Made by a program: the position numbers and the translations under genes. The notes under the pieces are model-generated. The model was not told where the DNA came from, did no database searches, and saw nothing but the letters and a program-made list of their open reading frames with translations. DNA of 64,000 nt from Azadirachta indica (lineage: Eukaryota > Streptophyta > Magnoliopsida > Sapindales > Meliaceae): the NCBI GenBank assembly GCA_022749755.1, contig CM040450.1, positions 3,772,913-3,836,912 of the forward strand, given 5' to 3'. Of this stretch, positions 24,710-38,122 are shown piece by piece (position 1 is the stretch's first letter; every line of letters begins with the position of its first letter).

Positions 24710-25636
24710 TTTATAAATGGGATAATAATATTTTAATTTTTAAAGTCTAATGAAATAACAAATTAAGATATAGTTTAATAAATTTAACATTTTCATCCTT
24801 ATCATCCAAACTATTAATCAAATTTATGAAATTACCTATTTACCCTTATTATAAAAGTTCTATCTAGAAAACCGAAATCAGCCTCTCCAAATCCTAATAA
24901 CCTTAATAACTCATAATCCATCCCCTGCCCCCGCTCTCCCTATTCTTTTTATGACCATACCCACCTTCACCACCAACCACTCGTCCTTCGTACCCACTAC
25001 TCTTTCTCCAAGTGTACCTACCACCACTATCACCACTACTTTTACATCCACCATTCATTCCTCTCACACCTTACCCACCGCCACCAACCACAATTCCTTC
25101 AAGTCTCCAATCATATCCACCATCACTATTATCTTCATACCTATTACTTGTTTCTTTCACACTTTACTGACCATTACCATACACTCAATTGAGGAGAGTA
25201 TGGCCATTACTTATCACAATCGTCTCTTCAATGCCGAGATGATTTAACAGTTGGGCTTGCAACAGTGGCATTTTGGGAAGACAAGGAAAGATATGAGATT
25301 AATGGTTATAGTGTTGATGAAGCTTGCTATGTTTTGATGAAAATTGTTCAGTTCAATAGATAAAATCATCGTCGATGGCTAGTGGTTTTTGTGAATTTAC
25401 AAAGGAGAAGAGGATTGAATTTTTCTTTTGAATATGCATTTTTAGAATTTTAAGTTGGAGATGATGTAGAAAAATAATAACATTTAGGGTCAATTCCTAT
25501 TTTTATCCTTAATTTTAATATCTTTATAACTCTATCATAATAGTAAGGATGAAAATGTTAAAATTTGTTAAATTTTGTCTTGATTTGTTATTTTATCAAA
25601 ATTAAGGATTATAATGTTATTATCTCATGTATAAAT
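24710..25636. mobile_element. Non-autonomous TIR element C, about 0.9 kb
   Basis: The left end GGGATAATAATATTTTAATT (from 24719) is the near-complement of the right end, whose complement begins GAGATAATAACATTATAATC. Inverted similarity extends over about 110 bp and includes AACATTTTCATCCTTA. Flanks TTTATAAAT (24710-24718) and TGTATAAAT (25628-25636) agree at 8 of 9 positions. The centre has a pyrimidine-rich plus strand, with a meaningless Thr/Ser/His-rich frame at 24951-25247. No transposase. Confidence 0.6.
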
Positions 25637-25646
25637 AATGTAAAGA

Positions 25647-25647
<1 letters not shown>

Positions 25648-25681
<34 letters not shown>
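25648..25681. repeat. (AT)n microsatellite
   Basis: TA-dinucleotide run between elements C and B. Confidence 0.8.
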
Positions 25682-25970
25682 AGGAGAAAGCCTTAGGTTA
25701 TATTCGTTTCTTATTTTTTTTTTTAAATTTTAACGTGTCTGAAATTTGAATTTGAATGAAATTTAAATTAAGTAAAAAAACATAAATTAAACATTCAAAT
25801 AATATGAAAATGGATGAAAAATTAAATAATAAAGACAAATTATAACATTATATTTTCTATGTATATTAAAATGGAAGGAGACAACAAAAAAAAAGATTAT
25901 ATATGATTTAAAATTTAAGTACTAGTAAACAAATGAATCAAATTAGGATATTATTGAAAAATAAAATAAT

Positions 25971-27170
25971 TAATTAATTAGGGTTTTAACACATACTTAC
26001 CCTGAAATTTAAAATTTTAACACTTAAATGAAAGATTTAAGAAAAGACACACTTACCTCCCTTAAACTATTAATTGACCATCAAATTTTATTTATATGAT
26101 TATAATACCCTTAATTGCTTCAAAGTAAAGTATAAGAAATTCAATTTATATGTAATCAAAAATATTTTTAATTTATATTTATTTAAAAATTAGAAATTTA
26201 ATTAATGACAATGTAATTTAACAATTTTAGTTTACGTGTATTTAATATTTATTGAAATTAAGAATTTAATTAATGATAATTTAACTTGATAATTTTATTT
26301 TATATTTATTTAATAGTTACTCAAAATAGGAATTTAATTTTTATTCATATATCATATTTATCAAAATCTCAAATCCTAATATGCAAAGTCACCGCCTTTC
26401 TTACTCTCCTCTTTTGCAAATTTTTCAGTAATAAACTATATTTTTTTTATTTCACTAAACAATTTCATAACTTTATCAATCTCACTCTTCTTATAAAAAC
26501 ACTTTAATACAAGATTTATGTCACACACATTCATATTAAATCCACACTTCAATATCAATCTTATAACTCGTAAAATAAATGTAAAATTTTGAGTTTACAC
26601 AAAAAAATTGATAAAACTACGCAATGACGGAACATTAGAAAAAATATCAATATGGCTAAATTGTTAATTTTAAATATCATTAAATAAAATTTTAATTTAA
26701 ATAAATATTAAATGAATATAAATTATAATTGTCATTAATCAAAATTTTAATTATTTTAATTTTTTGAACATCAAATAAATTAAAATTGAGTTTCTTAAAT
26801 TTTATTTTGAAGTAATTAAGAGTATTATAGTCATTTTAAGTGAAAATATATGGTCAATTGACGGTCCAAGGGAGGTTAATGTGTCTTTTCTTAAAATTTG
26901 TATTTAAATGTTAAAATTACAAATTAAATTATCATTAATCAAATTTCTAATTTTTAAATAAATATAAATTAAAATTATTTTTGATTACATACAAATTGAA
27001 TTTCTTATACTTTACTTTGAAACAATTAAGAGTATTATAATCATATAAATAAAATTGGATGGTTAACTAATGGTTTAGGGGAGGTAAGTGTGCCTTTTCT
27101 TAAACTTTTCATTTACGTATTAAAATTTCAAATCTCAGGGAAGATATGTGTTAAAACCCCCTAATTAATT
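25971..27170. mobile_element. Non-autonomous TIR element B with about 260-bp inverted repeats
   Basis: The element spans about 25980-27161 (roughly 1.18 kb). Its left end, GGGTTTTAACACATACTTAC, and the complement of the right end, GGGGGTTTTAACACATATCT, begin inverted repeats of about 260 bp each. Shared landmarks are CACACTTACCTCCC, TTTATATGATTATAATAC and TTCAAAGTAAAGTATAAG. TAATTAATT occurs exactly at both flanks (25971-25979 and 27162-27170), although the flank is low-complexity DNA. A third, more diverged copy of the right arm lies inside at about 26680-26930. Short AT-rich units repeat near 26160-26340. No transposase frame. Confidence 0.68.
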
Positions 27171-27396
27171 TATATATTTACCTATTCAAATATAAGGTAA
27201 AAATTTTAACTTAATTATATTAAAATTTTTTTTAGTAAACTTTCATATAAAAATTAAAATAGATAAATTTTAAGTATTTGAATAATTTTATTAAATTTTA
27301 ATCCAATAAAACAAGCAAATCTTCAATGAAACGAAGGTAACACGGCATTTATATGTCTATTTAAAGTCATCTATATATCTATTCAATAATTTTTAG

Positions 27397-27522
27397 GTAG
27401 ATTTATTTTAAAAATATCTATATCCCGTATTGTATCATCCCTCCAACGTTAATTTCGTTTGTACACAATAATATACTGTTATCATTAAATTTGTGTCATA
27501 GATATTTTTAAAATAAATCTAC
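27397..27522. repeat. Perfect 25-bp inverted repeat with a 76-base spacer
   Basis: The left arm 27397-27421 (GTAGATTTATTTTAAAAATA plus five bases) is the exact complement of 27498-27522. The size fits a very small MITE or a foldback remnant; a transcript would form a long hairpin. Confidence 0.7.
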
Positions 27523-30500
27523 TTTTTAATTTATAAATATTTTTAAAAAAAATTAATTTATAAATTTATCATTCTTACTTTGTAAACAAATTATTTATTT
27601 ATTTATATTCTTTTCTTCCTCTTTTTTTGAATTTCCCTTGCCATTTTCTTTCTCTCCTTCATTATTAATCTACCTAAACCTACCCAACAATCTCAACTTT
27701 GTTAATTTACCCAACAAGTCGCTAAAGCATAATTGGCTGAGAACTTTATGCCCTTTTTATTACGAGAAAGTCGTCGACTAGAGTAGAAAACCCCCTTTAT
27801 TGTAAGGGATATACCTTCCATTGAGTAATCCTATAGTTCACGTGTCAGGTTGGCGATTTCACTGTTGGTAATGAAATCAAAGAATAATGGATCTACGACT
27901 CTATGATACCCAGATTTTTTATTTTGTTTGATATATATAGAATTTTTGGGTAATAGGATTTATTAGGGGTAAAGACAATAAAAGGAAAAGTCAAGGAATT
28001 CTAATGATATTGAGAAAACAAATGCAATTTTTGTTAGAGTTGGGGCTAAGAGAGGGGAAACAAAATTATTTTATGAAGAGGGTTATTTAATGCAATTGTA
28101 TATGTGTAAGATTTTGGGGAATGCATGGCCAAATGAAAACAAATGAAATGAACATGTGGCATACGATAAGGAAGGATTAATTAAAGTTGCATTTGTATTG
28201 GACAAATGAAAGAAGAGCAAATGGTAGAAGAAAAATGAATGGGTGGAAGAGGTGTAAATTATATATATATATATATATATATATTTTCTTAAAGCATTAA
28301 AGCCAAACTTGGAAAAAAAAAAAGGAAAAAAGAGAGTCAGAAGCCGAGAGAAGAGAAGAAAAAAAAAAGAAGAAGAAGAAAAGAGAGGAAAGAAAAAGAA
28401 AAAGGAAAAGGAAAAAGGGAAAGAAATATTTGGTTAGAATCTATCCTTTTTTTTAGATGATTAATTTTAGTTTTAAAGTTTAGTAAACTATTTTATATAA
28501 TTTAATTGTAAAAATTTAAATTGTTAATATATATTTTTAGATAATTAAATTTGAATCATTATTTATTATTATTATCAAATAGATATTAGGAGGTGATTCG
28601 AAAGAGGAAGAGAAGTCTGCAGAGGAATAGAATTGTTACACGTTTATTGACAAAAGCTGCCCTGACTACTCTCAAGAGTTCAGAGCGAATCCTACTAAAT
28701 ACTTGTATATGCCACCTATTATTTTTCATACACATCATAAAATAAAATTCATAAATAAAGAAAATAGCCCCAGGCCTTCATTATTAACATAAATTGAGTC
28801 TTTATATCTTATCACACATATATAAGTAATCACATACATACATGACATTCAAAATGTTTCATGCAGCATGTGTCGAGTAGTCTCAACGTCATACACCTTA
28901 TACGAAATTTTGCGTGATCTAAAGAAAAATAAAAAAAATAAGGAAAATGGTTAGCTTGTGGCTCAATGAGTGAATATAATTTTAATAAAAAATATATTTT
29001 TATACAATTACTGTAAGACATATTAAAATCATCCATAAATTAAATATCACTTACACAATAAGAATGTATATCATCACAAACAGCTTATATAGCACCCAAC
29101 TAGTACTTGGGAGATAACATATTTAGCGAGATCCATCACCCAAGTGGAAAAAATCATACTCAACCTGGTAGTCTCGTATCATCGCCCAAAGAGGTCACAT
29201 TCATGCTTTAACAGTTTACTATTAAAATTGATTCAAAACTTAATGCGTATTACAAATACAATAATACAACTACTTTAATTTCATAAATACACCACTCACT
29301 GGGTTTCTAAATATCAATTTAACTTTTCAATATCTTTTCTTGTATTTTTTCCGTTTCCTACAAAAAACCTTTCCGAATTTTTCTTTTTCCTTTCCTTTCC
29401 TTTCCTTTTTTCTTCTCTTTTCATTCACGATTTCCTTCTTTATCTCACACTTTTCCTTTGATGGCTTCTGTCTCTTATTTCTTTCCAATTGCTTTTCAAA
29501 ATGAAAACATGAATATATACATATTTACACGAACCACTACTAACGCTTCACCTCATATATATATATATATATATTATTTATTATTATTTATTTATTATAT
29601 TTCTTTTACTTTGGACATCTATTAATACAAGAGTTTTAATTATTTATCAGGTAGGTATTTATATGAATTTGGTATATTTTGGTTTTAAAATTAAAAAGTA
29701 GAGTATTTTATTATATTTAAAGTTTTTAATGAACATTTATAAAAATACTGAATTGTTACGTGTTGATCAAATTAATTATTTTTTTTATGTCGAATTTAAG
29801 TAATGATTTTTATACGAATGTTATATTACAAATAAAGCGAGGAAATTATATAAATACGTATTGTATTTTTATAAATAGATCATTTCTATGAAAATGTTGT
29901 GAAATAATTTAATAATTAAAAATGTTTTGGCCATAATTGTTATTGTGACGTGGCATTAGTGTTTGAGATGATGATTTCTGACAATAATACCACTAAAAAT
30001 TATTTTTAATAGGTAACAATTTATGAAAATAATGCTCCTAAAGTAGTATGATTAGTTTTTAAAGCAATGGTCCTCAAAACAATGCCTCTGAAGTATGCAA
30101 GAAATATTGAATTTTTTTTTTAATAATGAAATAAATGTGTTTTTACTTTTGTGAATAATGAAATTGAAATGTTGTTTTGATTCGTCACTAAGCTTGTTGT
30201 TTGAAATCAAAAAGCATTTGATGTATGCAAATTTATTTATTTACAAATTCTTAAAAACTGCCTTTATACATAAATATCTACTAAGTATTAACTCATCCTT
30301 ATTTTTTAAATTTAGGTAATGTTAGAAACTTTATCAATAGAAGAGAAATGATACATTAGGATAATGATTTTACTACTGTTGGAACTTTGTGTAATTATAA
30401 AGGCTAGAGTTCACGTGTATAGTTTTGATGTATGTTCTATGTTTGTATCTGATTAGAAAGCTTAGAATTAGTTATGTATTGTTAGATAATGAAATGAAAT

Positions 30501-32460
30501 AGTTAGAATTCAATTTTATTGAGAGTGTTTAAAACAAAATTTTAAAACTTATAAAATTATATATTTTGACATATGTTATATTGTAAAGAAAATTTTGTCG
30601 AAATTTCTTATAATTAGAGATGTTATAGACTCAAAGTCTATAAATAATAACTCATGAACAAACACATCGATGCCAAAATCTTATCAATAACCAATTCAAG
30701 GTCAAGATCCGTCATTAACTTGTGTTTTTTTTTTTTTGTTAAATTGATTTGTTGAGTTGTTTGAAATTATATTTTCTTTTCTATTGTAGTACTTCGAGAG
30801 AGATGTGGATGGATTATGGAGAGAGAGAAAAAGATGACGATAAAGATAAATGAAAAAAATAATATATAAAATTTTTAATTTTACTTAATTTATCAAATTA
30901 AGAAAGAAAAATATTAAAAAATTATAATAAAGACAAACAAAAATTAAAATCATACAAATTAGTATTACAATATTCTTTTATGTCTTTTAGGACCAAACAA
31001 AATAGGCATTCTCCTATTTTAGACATTAATTTTAAAATTTACTATTTAAAATTTAGCATTAATGTGGTAGTTTTAAAAAAAATAAAAGGCTCATCTCAAC
31101 GTTGTTAACAGAATATCTACAAATATTCTTGATGGGTGAGTAAATAAATAAATACCTCTTAATTTTTTTAGGATCCTTATTATTGTTTTTATTTAATTCT
31201 ACAAGAATTTGTTTTTACCCAAATTCCAAGGAAATCTGCATGTCTCAAGGAAATCTTTTTATCTTAAAGAATTTGTTTTTCTCCAAATTTCAAAGAAATT
31301 TGTTTTTCCTTAAAATATAGGCTGTTTACTCAAATATTAAAGATATTTATCAATATTCCAAAAAAAATTTATTCAAATCAAACAAATCCACTTACCTTAA
31401 TAGAGTCCATAGAATATAGACTCCTTCAGGTAATAGACTTTGAGATTCACTCTATACATATAGATGGTTTGCATCTCTCTCCTCACCTATCAGCCTTTTT
31501 CTCAAGAGTCATAACTCCATGCTTCAGACTTTCATCCATTATTGGCTTACTCAGGTATAATTTACATTATTTCTCTTAGTATTTTAACCTAATTAATTAA
31601 ATTATTTTTATTTAAATTATTTAAATTATTAAAATTTTAATAAATTTAATTTATTTTTATTTGAAATCTAAATTAATTTAAATATATTTAAAAAAAATTT
31701 TATATTTAATTTTTCTTTCTTCTTAAAAAGTTTATGTTAGTAATCTTGAAATTGTAAGGTAGAGAGTCGATATAAAAGTTAGCGTTATCAAATATATTTT
31801 TTTATATTTTTTAAAACTAATTCTATAACAAAATATATATTTAAAATTTGTCTGTTAAACTAATTTTATATATATATAGAAAACCTTATTTTTGGTCTGT
31901 TAAACACCATAAAATTTTTACTTTCCCTGACCTATTACCATTGCCATTGACTCCTGTTAGGTGGTCCATTAATGCAGACTGAAGTCGCAGAGGTTTGCGC
32001 TTACCCGATTATTTCTCTCTTAATTTCATAAAACCCAGTTGTAATATACTAGGGATTCTGGATTTTTAGGGTTTTATTTTTAGAATAGCACTTTTATTTA
32101 TTACTTTTTGTCAAGAGTATATACCATGCTTTTGGCTCACAGTGATTTCCTGGAAAAAATACTTCAGAGATTTTATTTTCTTGGAAAATTTTCCCGCCTT
32201 AGGGCTCTCATGCATGGACAATGAGCTATGTCCTGAACAATGTTCGGTACTTTTAGAATGTGGGTTTCGTATGCTTGATATTATTTTATGGAATTTGCTT
32301 TAATGGAATGGGTTGTAATTGTTCGTTAAAATGCACATCTACCAGTAGAGTTTAGTATGTAAATTTTTTCTAGAAATTTCTTTCTGAGTGCTGCTACATT
32401 GAGCTTTCCGTTTTATTTCAGCGTTGAATGTAAGAAATTAAAATTAAAGACAGTGCTGAA
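27523..32460. other. AT-rich intergenic region before the ELM2-SANT gene
   Basis: No gene found. It holds (AT)n runs at about 28260-28284 and 29559-29572 and a polypurine tract at 28311-28426. A patch at about 28830-29210 has less skewed composition (CAACCTGGTAGTCTCGTATC) and may be a decayed retrotransposon, but it has no readable domain. A possible 5'UTR exon of the ELM2 gene ends at a donor CTCAG|GTATAA near 31554, with an acceptor TTTATTTCAG near 32420. The UTR model is inference. Confidence 0.4.
28311..28426. repeat. Polypurine (A/G) tract
   Basis: About 115 bases of almost uninterrupted purine on the plus strand, mostly GAAA, GAAG and AAGG runs. Such mirror-like tracts can adopt triplex structure. 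No coding sense. Confidence 0.7.
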
Positions 32461-35400
32461 ATGGTTGTCTTGCGAGTGCGTAGTAGTAATAATAAAGGAC
32501 GGCAAGGAAGGAATAAGAATCATAATCAGAAAGCTTCACGGCCTAAGATAGAGCAAATGAGCCCAAAAGAATCACTCTGTGGTTCAGTTGCTGGTTTAAA
32601 TCTGCTGGTATGGTTAAAAGGACTTGCATTGGATCCTTTTGAACCAGAAGCATCAAACGATTTGGATCAGAAATTTCAACATCTGACTCTTGCATTGCGG
32701 CAAGCTTGGCGTTCTGGTACTGCTAAATATCCTCCGGTAAGCTCTTAACTAAATAATTTTACCTTTTATCATTTGATCATGTTGGTCCCAGGGAACTTAG
32801 TGCTGAGACCAAAAGTTTCTACTTGCATTGTGGTCGTGGTTCCTATGTTAATTGCAGAACTTGACCTTATGCTATGCAAAGGTTGAAGTTTTGAATCTAT
32901 AGATACATAAACTATGGAAAGATTGACTGAGCTAATTCAACTAGTTTGTTCCTTTATTTCCCCAGAAAGGGAAAAGGAAGTGTAATCCTACATAGATAGA
33001 GTTGTAGCCCAATGATTGACTTTGTCAAAAGAGTAAAATTGCAACTCGAAAGGCTAAATGATAGAATTAAATGTGCATGCCTTCACATAAGTAGGAGGTT
33101 TATTAGTTGAGCCATTTTCTTTCATATGAGGGTGATCTTCTATGCTATTTTAACAAAAGTCCATCCACAGTCCCGCATTCAACATCAAGTTGCTAGATTG
33201 TCATTGTTTCTTATGACGTCATGGATGTGTTCCCTTCAATCATATTTCTGGTACTCTTTACAATTCATATTACATTTTCTTTTCCATGGGCATAGGGATT
33301 AGAAATTAAGAAATTAGAAAATTTATTTTGCTTTTCGTTTGTCTCTATCTCATCAATTTTTGCTTCATTTTGTCAAATAATAATGCATCATAAGATCACT
33401 CTTCTTATTTGTTTCTTGATGCTAATTACTCTATAACATCGATGTAAGCCAATTGTAACTACAGCGAGAAGTTTGGTGCTTGGGAGTTTGATTTGGTGGA
33501 AATCATCAATGATTTATGGGATTTACTACTACACAGTTCAAATTTCAAGTTTTGTGTTAGAGTTTGAAGTTAGGATTTCGACTTGTGTTGGTTGACCTTA
33601 CATGTATGTATATTAGCCTAAGCTATATAAGTTGTTTGGGGTTATGTGCTACGAAAGATAAGCTCGAGATTTGATATTAAAGTAAAGAGGCATTCTTCTT
33701 GCTTTGTGCATGATGGAACCTATGTCTTAATAGGCGAATATTTAGAGATGGAAAAATTACTTCCATATTGAAGTTTATTTTACTTATTATATTTATATTA
33801 TAGGATTCTTATAGAGATATTACGGTGGATCTTCTAGGGGAAGAAAATGAGAAGGAAGTATTTATGTTAAACAACATGGCTCATGATTGGAAACGATTGG
33901 GAGGATCATTGAGATGATTAATTGTTAAATGTAATTTGTAAAGGCATTGTTTGGGATTATAGTCTTGTGGCTCTAAAGTTAAGGTGACTCTATAATAAAA
34001 TCACAAGATTTTTAAAATTAGTGAAAAAATGAGTGGTCCCCACAAAAAGTTGATGTTATAAATGTTTTAGCTGCTCTGCTTTCAAATCATACCATAAGCA
34101 TAGCATTCCTAAAGTAAGACTATATTATAGCCAACAAGGATAGGATGAGCAAATTCGATTGATGAATGTGATTTCTAAAGAGTCTTGTGGAGAAGAAATT
34201 TAGGGCCAATTTGGGATTTTTGTTGTTTATAATAATATGCTATTTTTGTGTTTAAAAAATAATTAGATATTAAAATAAGCAGTTAGGTGTTTGGTAAACT
34301 ATGCTATGTGCGTTTGATAAATATAAGTATGGAAGTTTTATGACAATTTATGATAATGATTATAATAGAAATTAGAGTATTTTAAAGGAGAAGATGTAAT
34401 TGTCTTTTTGTTAAAATGATAAGGTTACAATAGAAATTTTAAAAATCATATTCAATGTTATTGTAAATTATTTGATATAACTGTTTTGTTAAAGTAACCC
34501 CTAGCCTTTTCTCCTATTTATAAAACTTATTGGTGAAAATGCACTAGATTATGAAATGAGCAACTTAAAAAATTTGTACAACTTAAAATTCTTTTATCAA
34601 ACACAAAATTTAGCCAAAAGTTATAAAAAAAGCTGCTTATATCTTTTTCACAGCAATCCCAAACGGAGCCTTAATTTAAGTTGAAATGGGAAAAAGATAA
34701 GAAGCTAACAGCTGGTGTGGATAGAGTTGCTGAGTTAGAGAAAAATATGACTTGATATAGGATTGAATAATGAACAAAGAACCTGTCAAGCTGATTCTAG
34801 TTAGTTGGGATTAAGTCTGTTGTATTAGGCTGAGAGCAAAACAATATGAGCCATGAAATAGGAATGATGCCATTGTTTGATATTTTATGGCCTAGTATAC
34901 AAATTTTGAACTGTTTAAGGACTTGTTTAGTATTTTAACACAAGAGTAATATGGAAACAATGAATCACCTTCAAATTTTGTGGGTGCCTGGTAGTTAGTT
35001 TTGTATCTATGTGGTAGGAAATCTATGGAGTGGCTGTGACGAGTGCTAGATTGATTGTGTTGCTAGGCTTTGCTGAATATCTTCCTTTTTTTCTTAACTG
35101 AACTGATTTTTCAGATATCTCCACTATAGCTGGGAGTTAACTGGAAATGAAATTTAGAACATCTAGTGGGAAAGATAGCAGTTAAGTTAATCTATATGTT
35201 GATGTAGAGAGTTACTTGAGCCCTTGACTCTAGGAATAATATGTTTCCATTAAGCTTTACACAACTCATTCTGTGAAATATTGAACAATCCTTAACGGAC
35301 ATAAAATGTGTTAACTCTTAGCTTCTGTGAAGCCTTAAGTGATGTTTATTTTGTCAAATAAAAAGTGTTTCTTTTACCTTCTTTGAAGCTCAATAATGAA

Positions 35401-36614
35401 ACCCACACTTGCTTTCGTTTTCAATTTAGTGCGGCTGCACATTTAAGGCAATTGTGACTTAGGATGTTTAATACTATCCCTTTAACATAAACTTCTAATT
35501 TTTGACTTTCGTGAATCCTAAGAGAACAACCTTTTCCTCTCCCTCTTTTATTCAGAGAAAGAGAAAGCTCGAGCAGCTTTTAGAAGAAGAGAAAGTCACA
35601 AGGGTTTCTGGATTGGCTTCAAAGAACACTAATTATAAAAATGTCAAAATGTCGAACTGTCAGCAAACTGGCCTGAACTCTTGCAGTTCTGACAGTGTCT
35701 TGACATTTGATAGTAATGTCCAATGGAAACAGTACTCTACTGATTCCAAAGCTTCAGATAATACAACAAACTGGGATTCATTAAATAAAGATGTTTCTTC
35801 TTTAGTTGAGGTGGACGAATTGGTCAATGGTTCGAGTCTCAGGAATTCGGAAAACCTCATTGTTCAGGATCAAGCATTGGTTGAGTCCAGTGATTTGAGT
35901 AGCAGTTCGAATTCGTCTAGTTCAGAGGTGAAACTTCAACAAGGAGTCAGATTATTGATTACTCAGTCTGAGTACGAGAGTGAGAGTGAGAGTGAAAATC
36001 TTCGTAGAGCTGTTATTCCTATTGGCCCCAAATTCCAAGCTGAACTTCCAGAGTGGATGGGCCCAGTTAACAAAGGAAATCTTTATGGTTTTGATGGTGA
36101 TTTGGAAACTTTAAAATGGTTGGGCACTAAGATTTGGCCGATTGAAGAAGTAAACCCAAGGAGCAAAATGAAGGAAATTGGGAAGGGGAGACCTGACTCC
36201 TGTTCTTGTGTCTTTCCAGGATCTGCAGACTGCGTCAAATGCCATATGCTTTCAGCAAGGGATAATCTGCAGTCTGAACTTGGTCCTGCTTTCTTGAGTT
36301 GGAGGTTTGATGAGATGGGAGAAGTAGTTTCGAAAACCTGGACATTAAAAGAACAACATATGTTTGAATCTCTAGTGAAAAACTATCTGTTGTCAAATCG
36401 AACCGATTTTTGGAAGTGTGCATTGAAGCACTTTCCATCCAAGTGCAAAAGGAATATTTTGAGTTACTATTACAATGTGTTCATCCCTAGACGGATGAGC
36501 CAGCAAACAAGATCTTCCCTTACGGAAGTAGTTGATAGTGATGAAGATCAAGTTGATGTTGATGAAGATGAAGGTGGTGATTGGAGAAGATGCAAATATA
36601 GGTATAATAGATAA
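32461..36614 (+). CDS. ELM2 and SANT/MYB domain chromatin protein
   Basis: Two exons, 32461-32736 and 35556-36614, joined in frame (TATCCTCCG|GTAAG and TTTTATTCAG|AGAAAG) give 444 aa. Residues 1-92 are basic, then SVAGLNLLVWLKGLALDPFE. Residues about 180-215 start an ELM2 domain (RRAVIPIGPKFQAELPEWMG). The end of the protein has a SANT/MYB-like segment (SWRFDEMGEVVSKTWTLKEQ through ILSYYYNVFIPRRM), then an acidic tail. ELM2-SANT proteins recruit histone deacetylases in animals; plant members of the At1g13880/At1g26580/At2g03470 group are little studied. A nuclear, chromatin-associated role is inferred. The linker is Ser-rich with an (SE)n stretch. The 2.8-kb intron carries a transposon insertion. 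Confidence 0.85.
34200..34674. mobile_element. hAT-like MITE inside the ELM2 gene intron
   Basis: About 470 bp with imperfect inverted ends: TAGGGCCAATTTGGGATTTT at the left, and the complement of the right end, TTAAGGCTCCGTTTGGGATT. The shared TTTGGGATT core and its length fit a non-autonomous hAT-type element. A clean target duplication is not visible in the AT-rich flank. Related fragments occur at 24473-24620 and 37080-38122. Confidence 0.5.
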
Positions 36615-37079
36615 GCATGTGTAAGTTTGATAGGTAAAGCTTGTCAAATGGTATGCTCACTTTCCAAAAATTTTGTAAGGAGGATCTCAACTCATGTTTT
36701 ATAACCTTCATGAAAGAATCCAATTTCTTTTTTGGTTTGATTTGCCTTTGGTTGTGTCTAGTTTATGCAGTTTTAACCATTTTATTTTAATATATTAAAA
36801 GTATTGTGGGTTTGGTTTGGTTGTGTTTAGTTTATGTTGTTTTAAAGATTTTATTTCAATGTATTAAAAACTTTTGAGTTAGAAATGAGGATACAAATTT
36901 AAGGTATGCTCAAGCCTTCAAGTAAAATCATGATGGACTAGATTAATCTTTAAAGTTTGTCATAAAATCTTTTTTTTTTTCAACAACATTATGTATATAC
37001 AATTTTTTTTTATATAAATTATTACATATAAATTAGGTTGATTTATTGTACAATTTATGAAGGGTTGGGTTGGTAATAT

Positions 37080-38122
37080 TGATTTTTTAAAAATAATCAT
37101 CGTTAGTTGTGTTTAAAAAATAATTAGGTGTTTATATATTTTGATAAATTATACTTTTAAAAGTGTTGCTAGTTTAAAAGTGAATTAAATCTGTTGGGTA
37201 AGTCTTAATGTTAATGAATAATTTTGTTTGGTAACTCATTGTTAAAGTGTTGTGAGAGTATGTAAAGACTAAAATAATCATGAAATATATATTACACATT
37301 TTTTTTTAGAATTAAATGGTTCGTGTAGTGATTTATTTGAGTTTATATGATTTATGGTAGGTAGGGTTGTTAAGCAGATTACATTGGACGGATATGATCA
37401 AATTTATATCTTATATTTTACTAGGTGGATTAGAATTCAATCCATTAAAAACATTTCAAATTCAATCTGATCCAATCTGTTATAAATAAGTTAAAAATAT
37501 ATAACTTTAATATTGATAATATTTTATTAACGAAGAATAATCGAAAAAATAGCATATAATTTATTTAAACTCTCAAAAAATATACTCATTCAAAATAAAT
37601 AACATAAAATGAATATATAAATAATATATAATTGAGTTTTTTTTCTTTTTAAAAAAATTGTGTTTATTAAAGTTATATGAAAAATTAAAAAAGCAGCAAA
37701 AATAATTATGATATGTTTACAAGAATACATAATTGAAATTTACAAGTTTTTACATAAAAAGGTTAAGGAAAAAAAGTCTGGATGAGAAAATGTTTAGTTA
37801 AGTGTATATATATTATATATTGCGAATTGTCTAGAATTTTGGCAGATTAATAATACAAATTCATAATTCAATTCACTATAAGTGAATTTCAAATTTTTTA
37901 ATCCAATATAATTCATTGAGTCATCTCAATATCTTTAATGGTAAGATAATTATAAATATTAAATGAGAATATTTTTGTTGAAATTTAATTTTGAAAAGTA
38001 ATTTTTTCTCTAGTTAATATTGTGAAAAATAGTGTAAAAATAATTTTTGAATATATTTTACCAAACACCATAAGTGAATTTTATTTTATCAAAATTACTT
38101 TTAATCATCCCAAATGAGTCCT
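37080..38122. mobile_element. Diverged, interrupted copy of the hAT/MITE family
   Basis: GTGTTTAAAAAATAATTAGG near 37110 matches the left part of the intron element, and CATCCCAAATGAGTCCTAAC near 38103-38122 matches its right end. The intervening kilobase is longer than in the intron copy, so something else has been inserted or the two ends are unrelated copies. Confidence 0.35.

Noticed and set aside
24951..25247. 99-codon Thr/Ser/His-rich open frame
   Set aside because: It lies inside transposable element C, is low-complexity from a pyrimidine-rich tract, and has no domain or splice partners.
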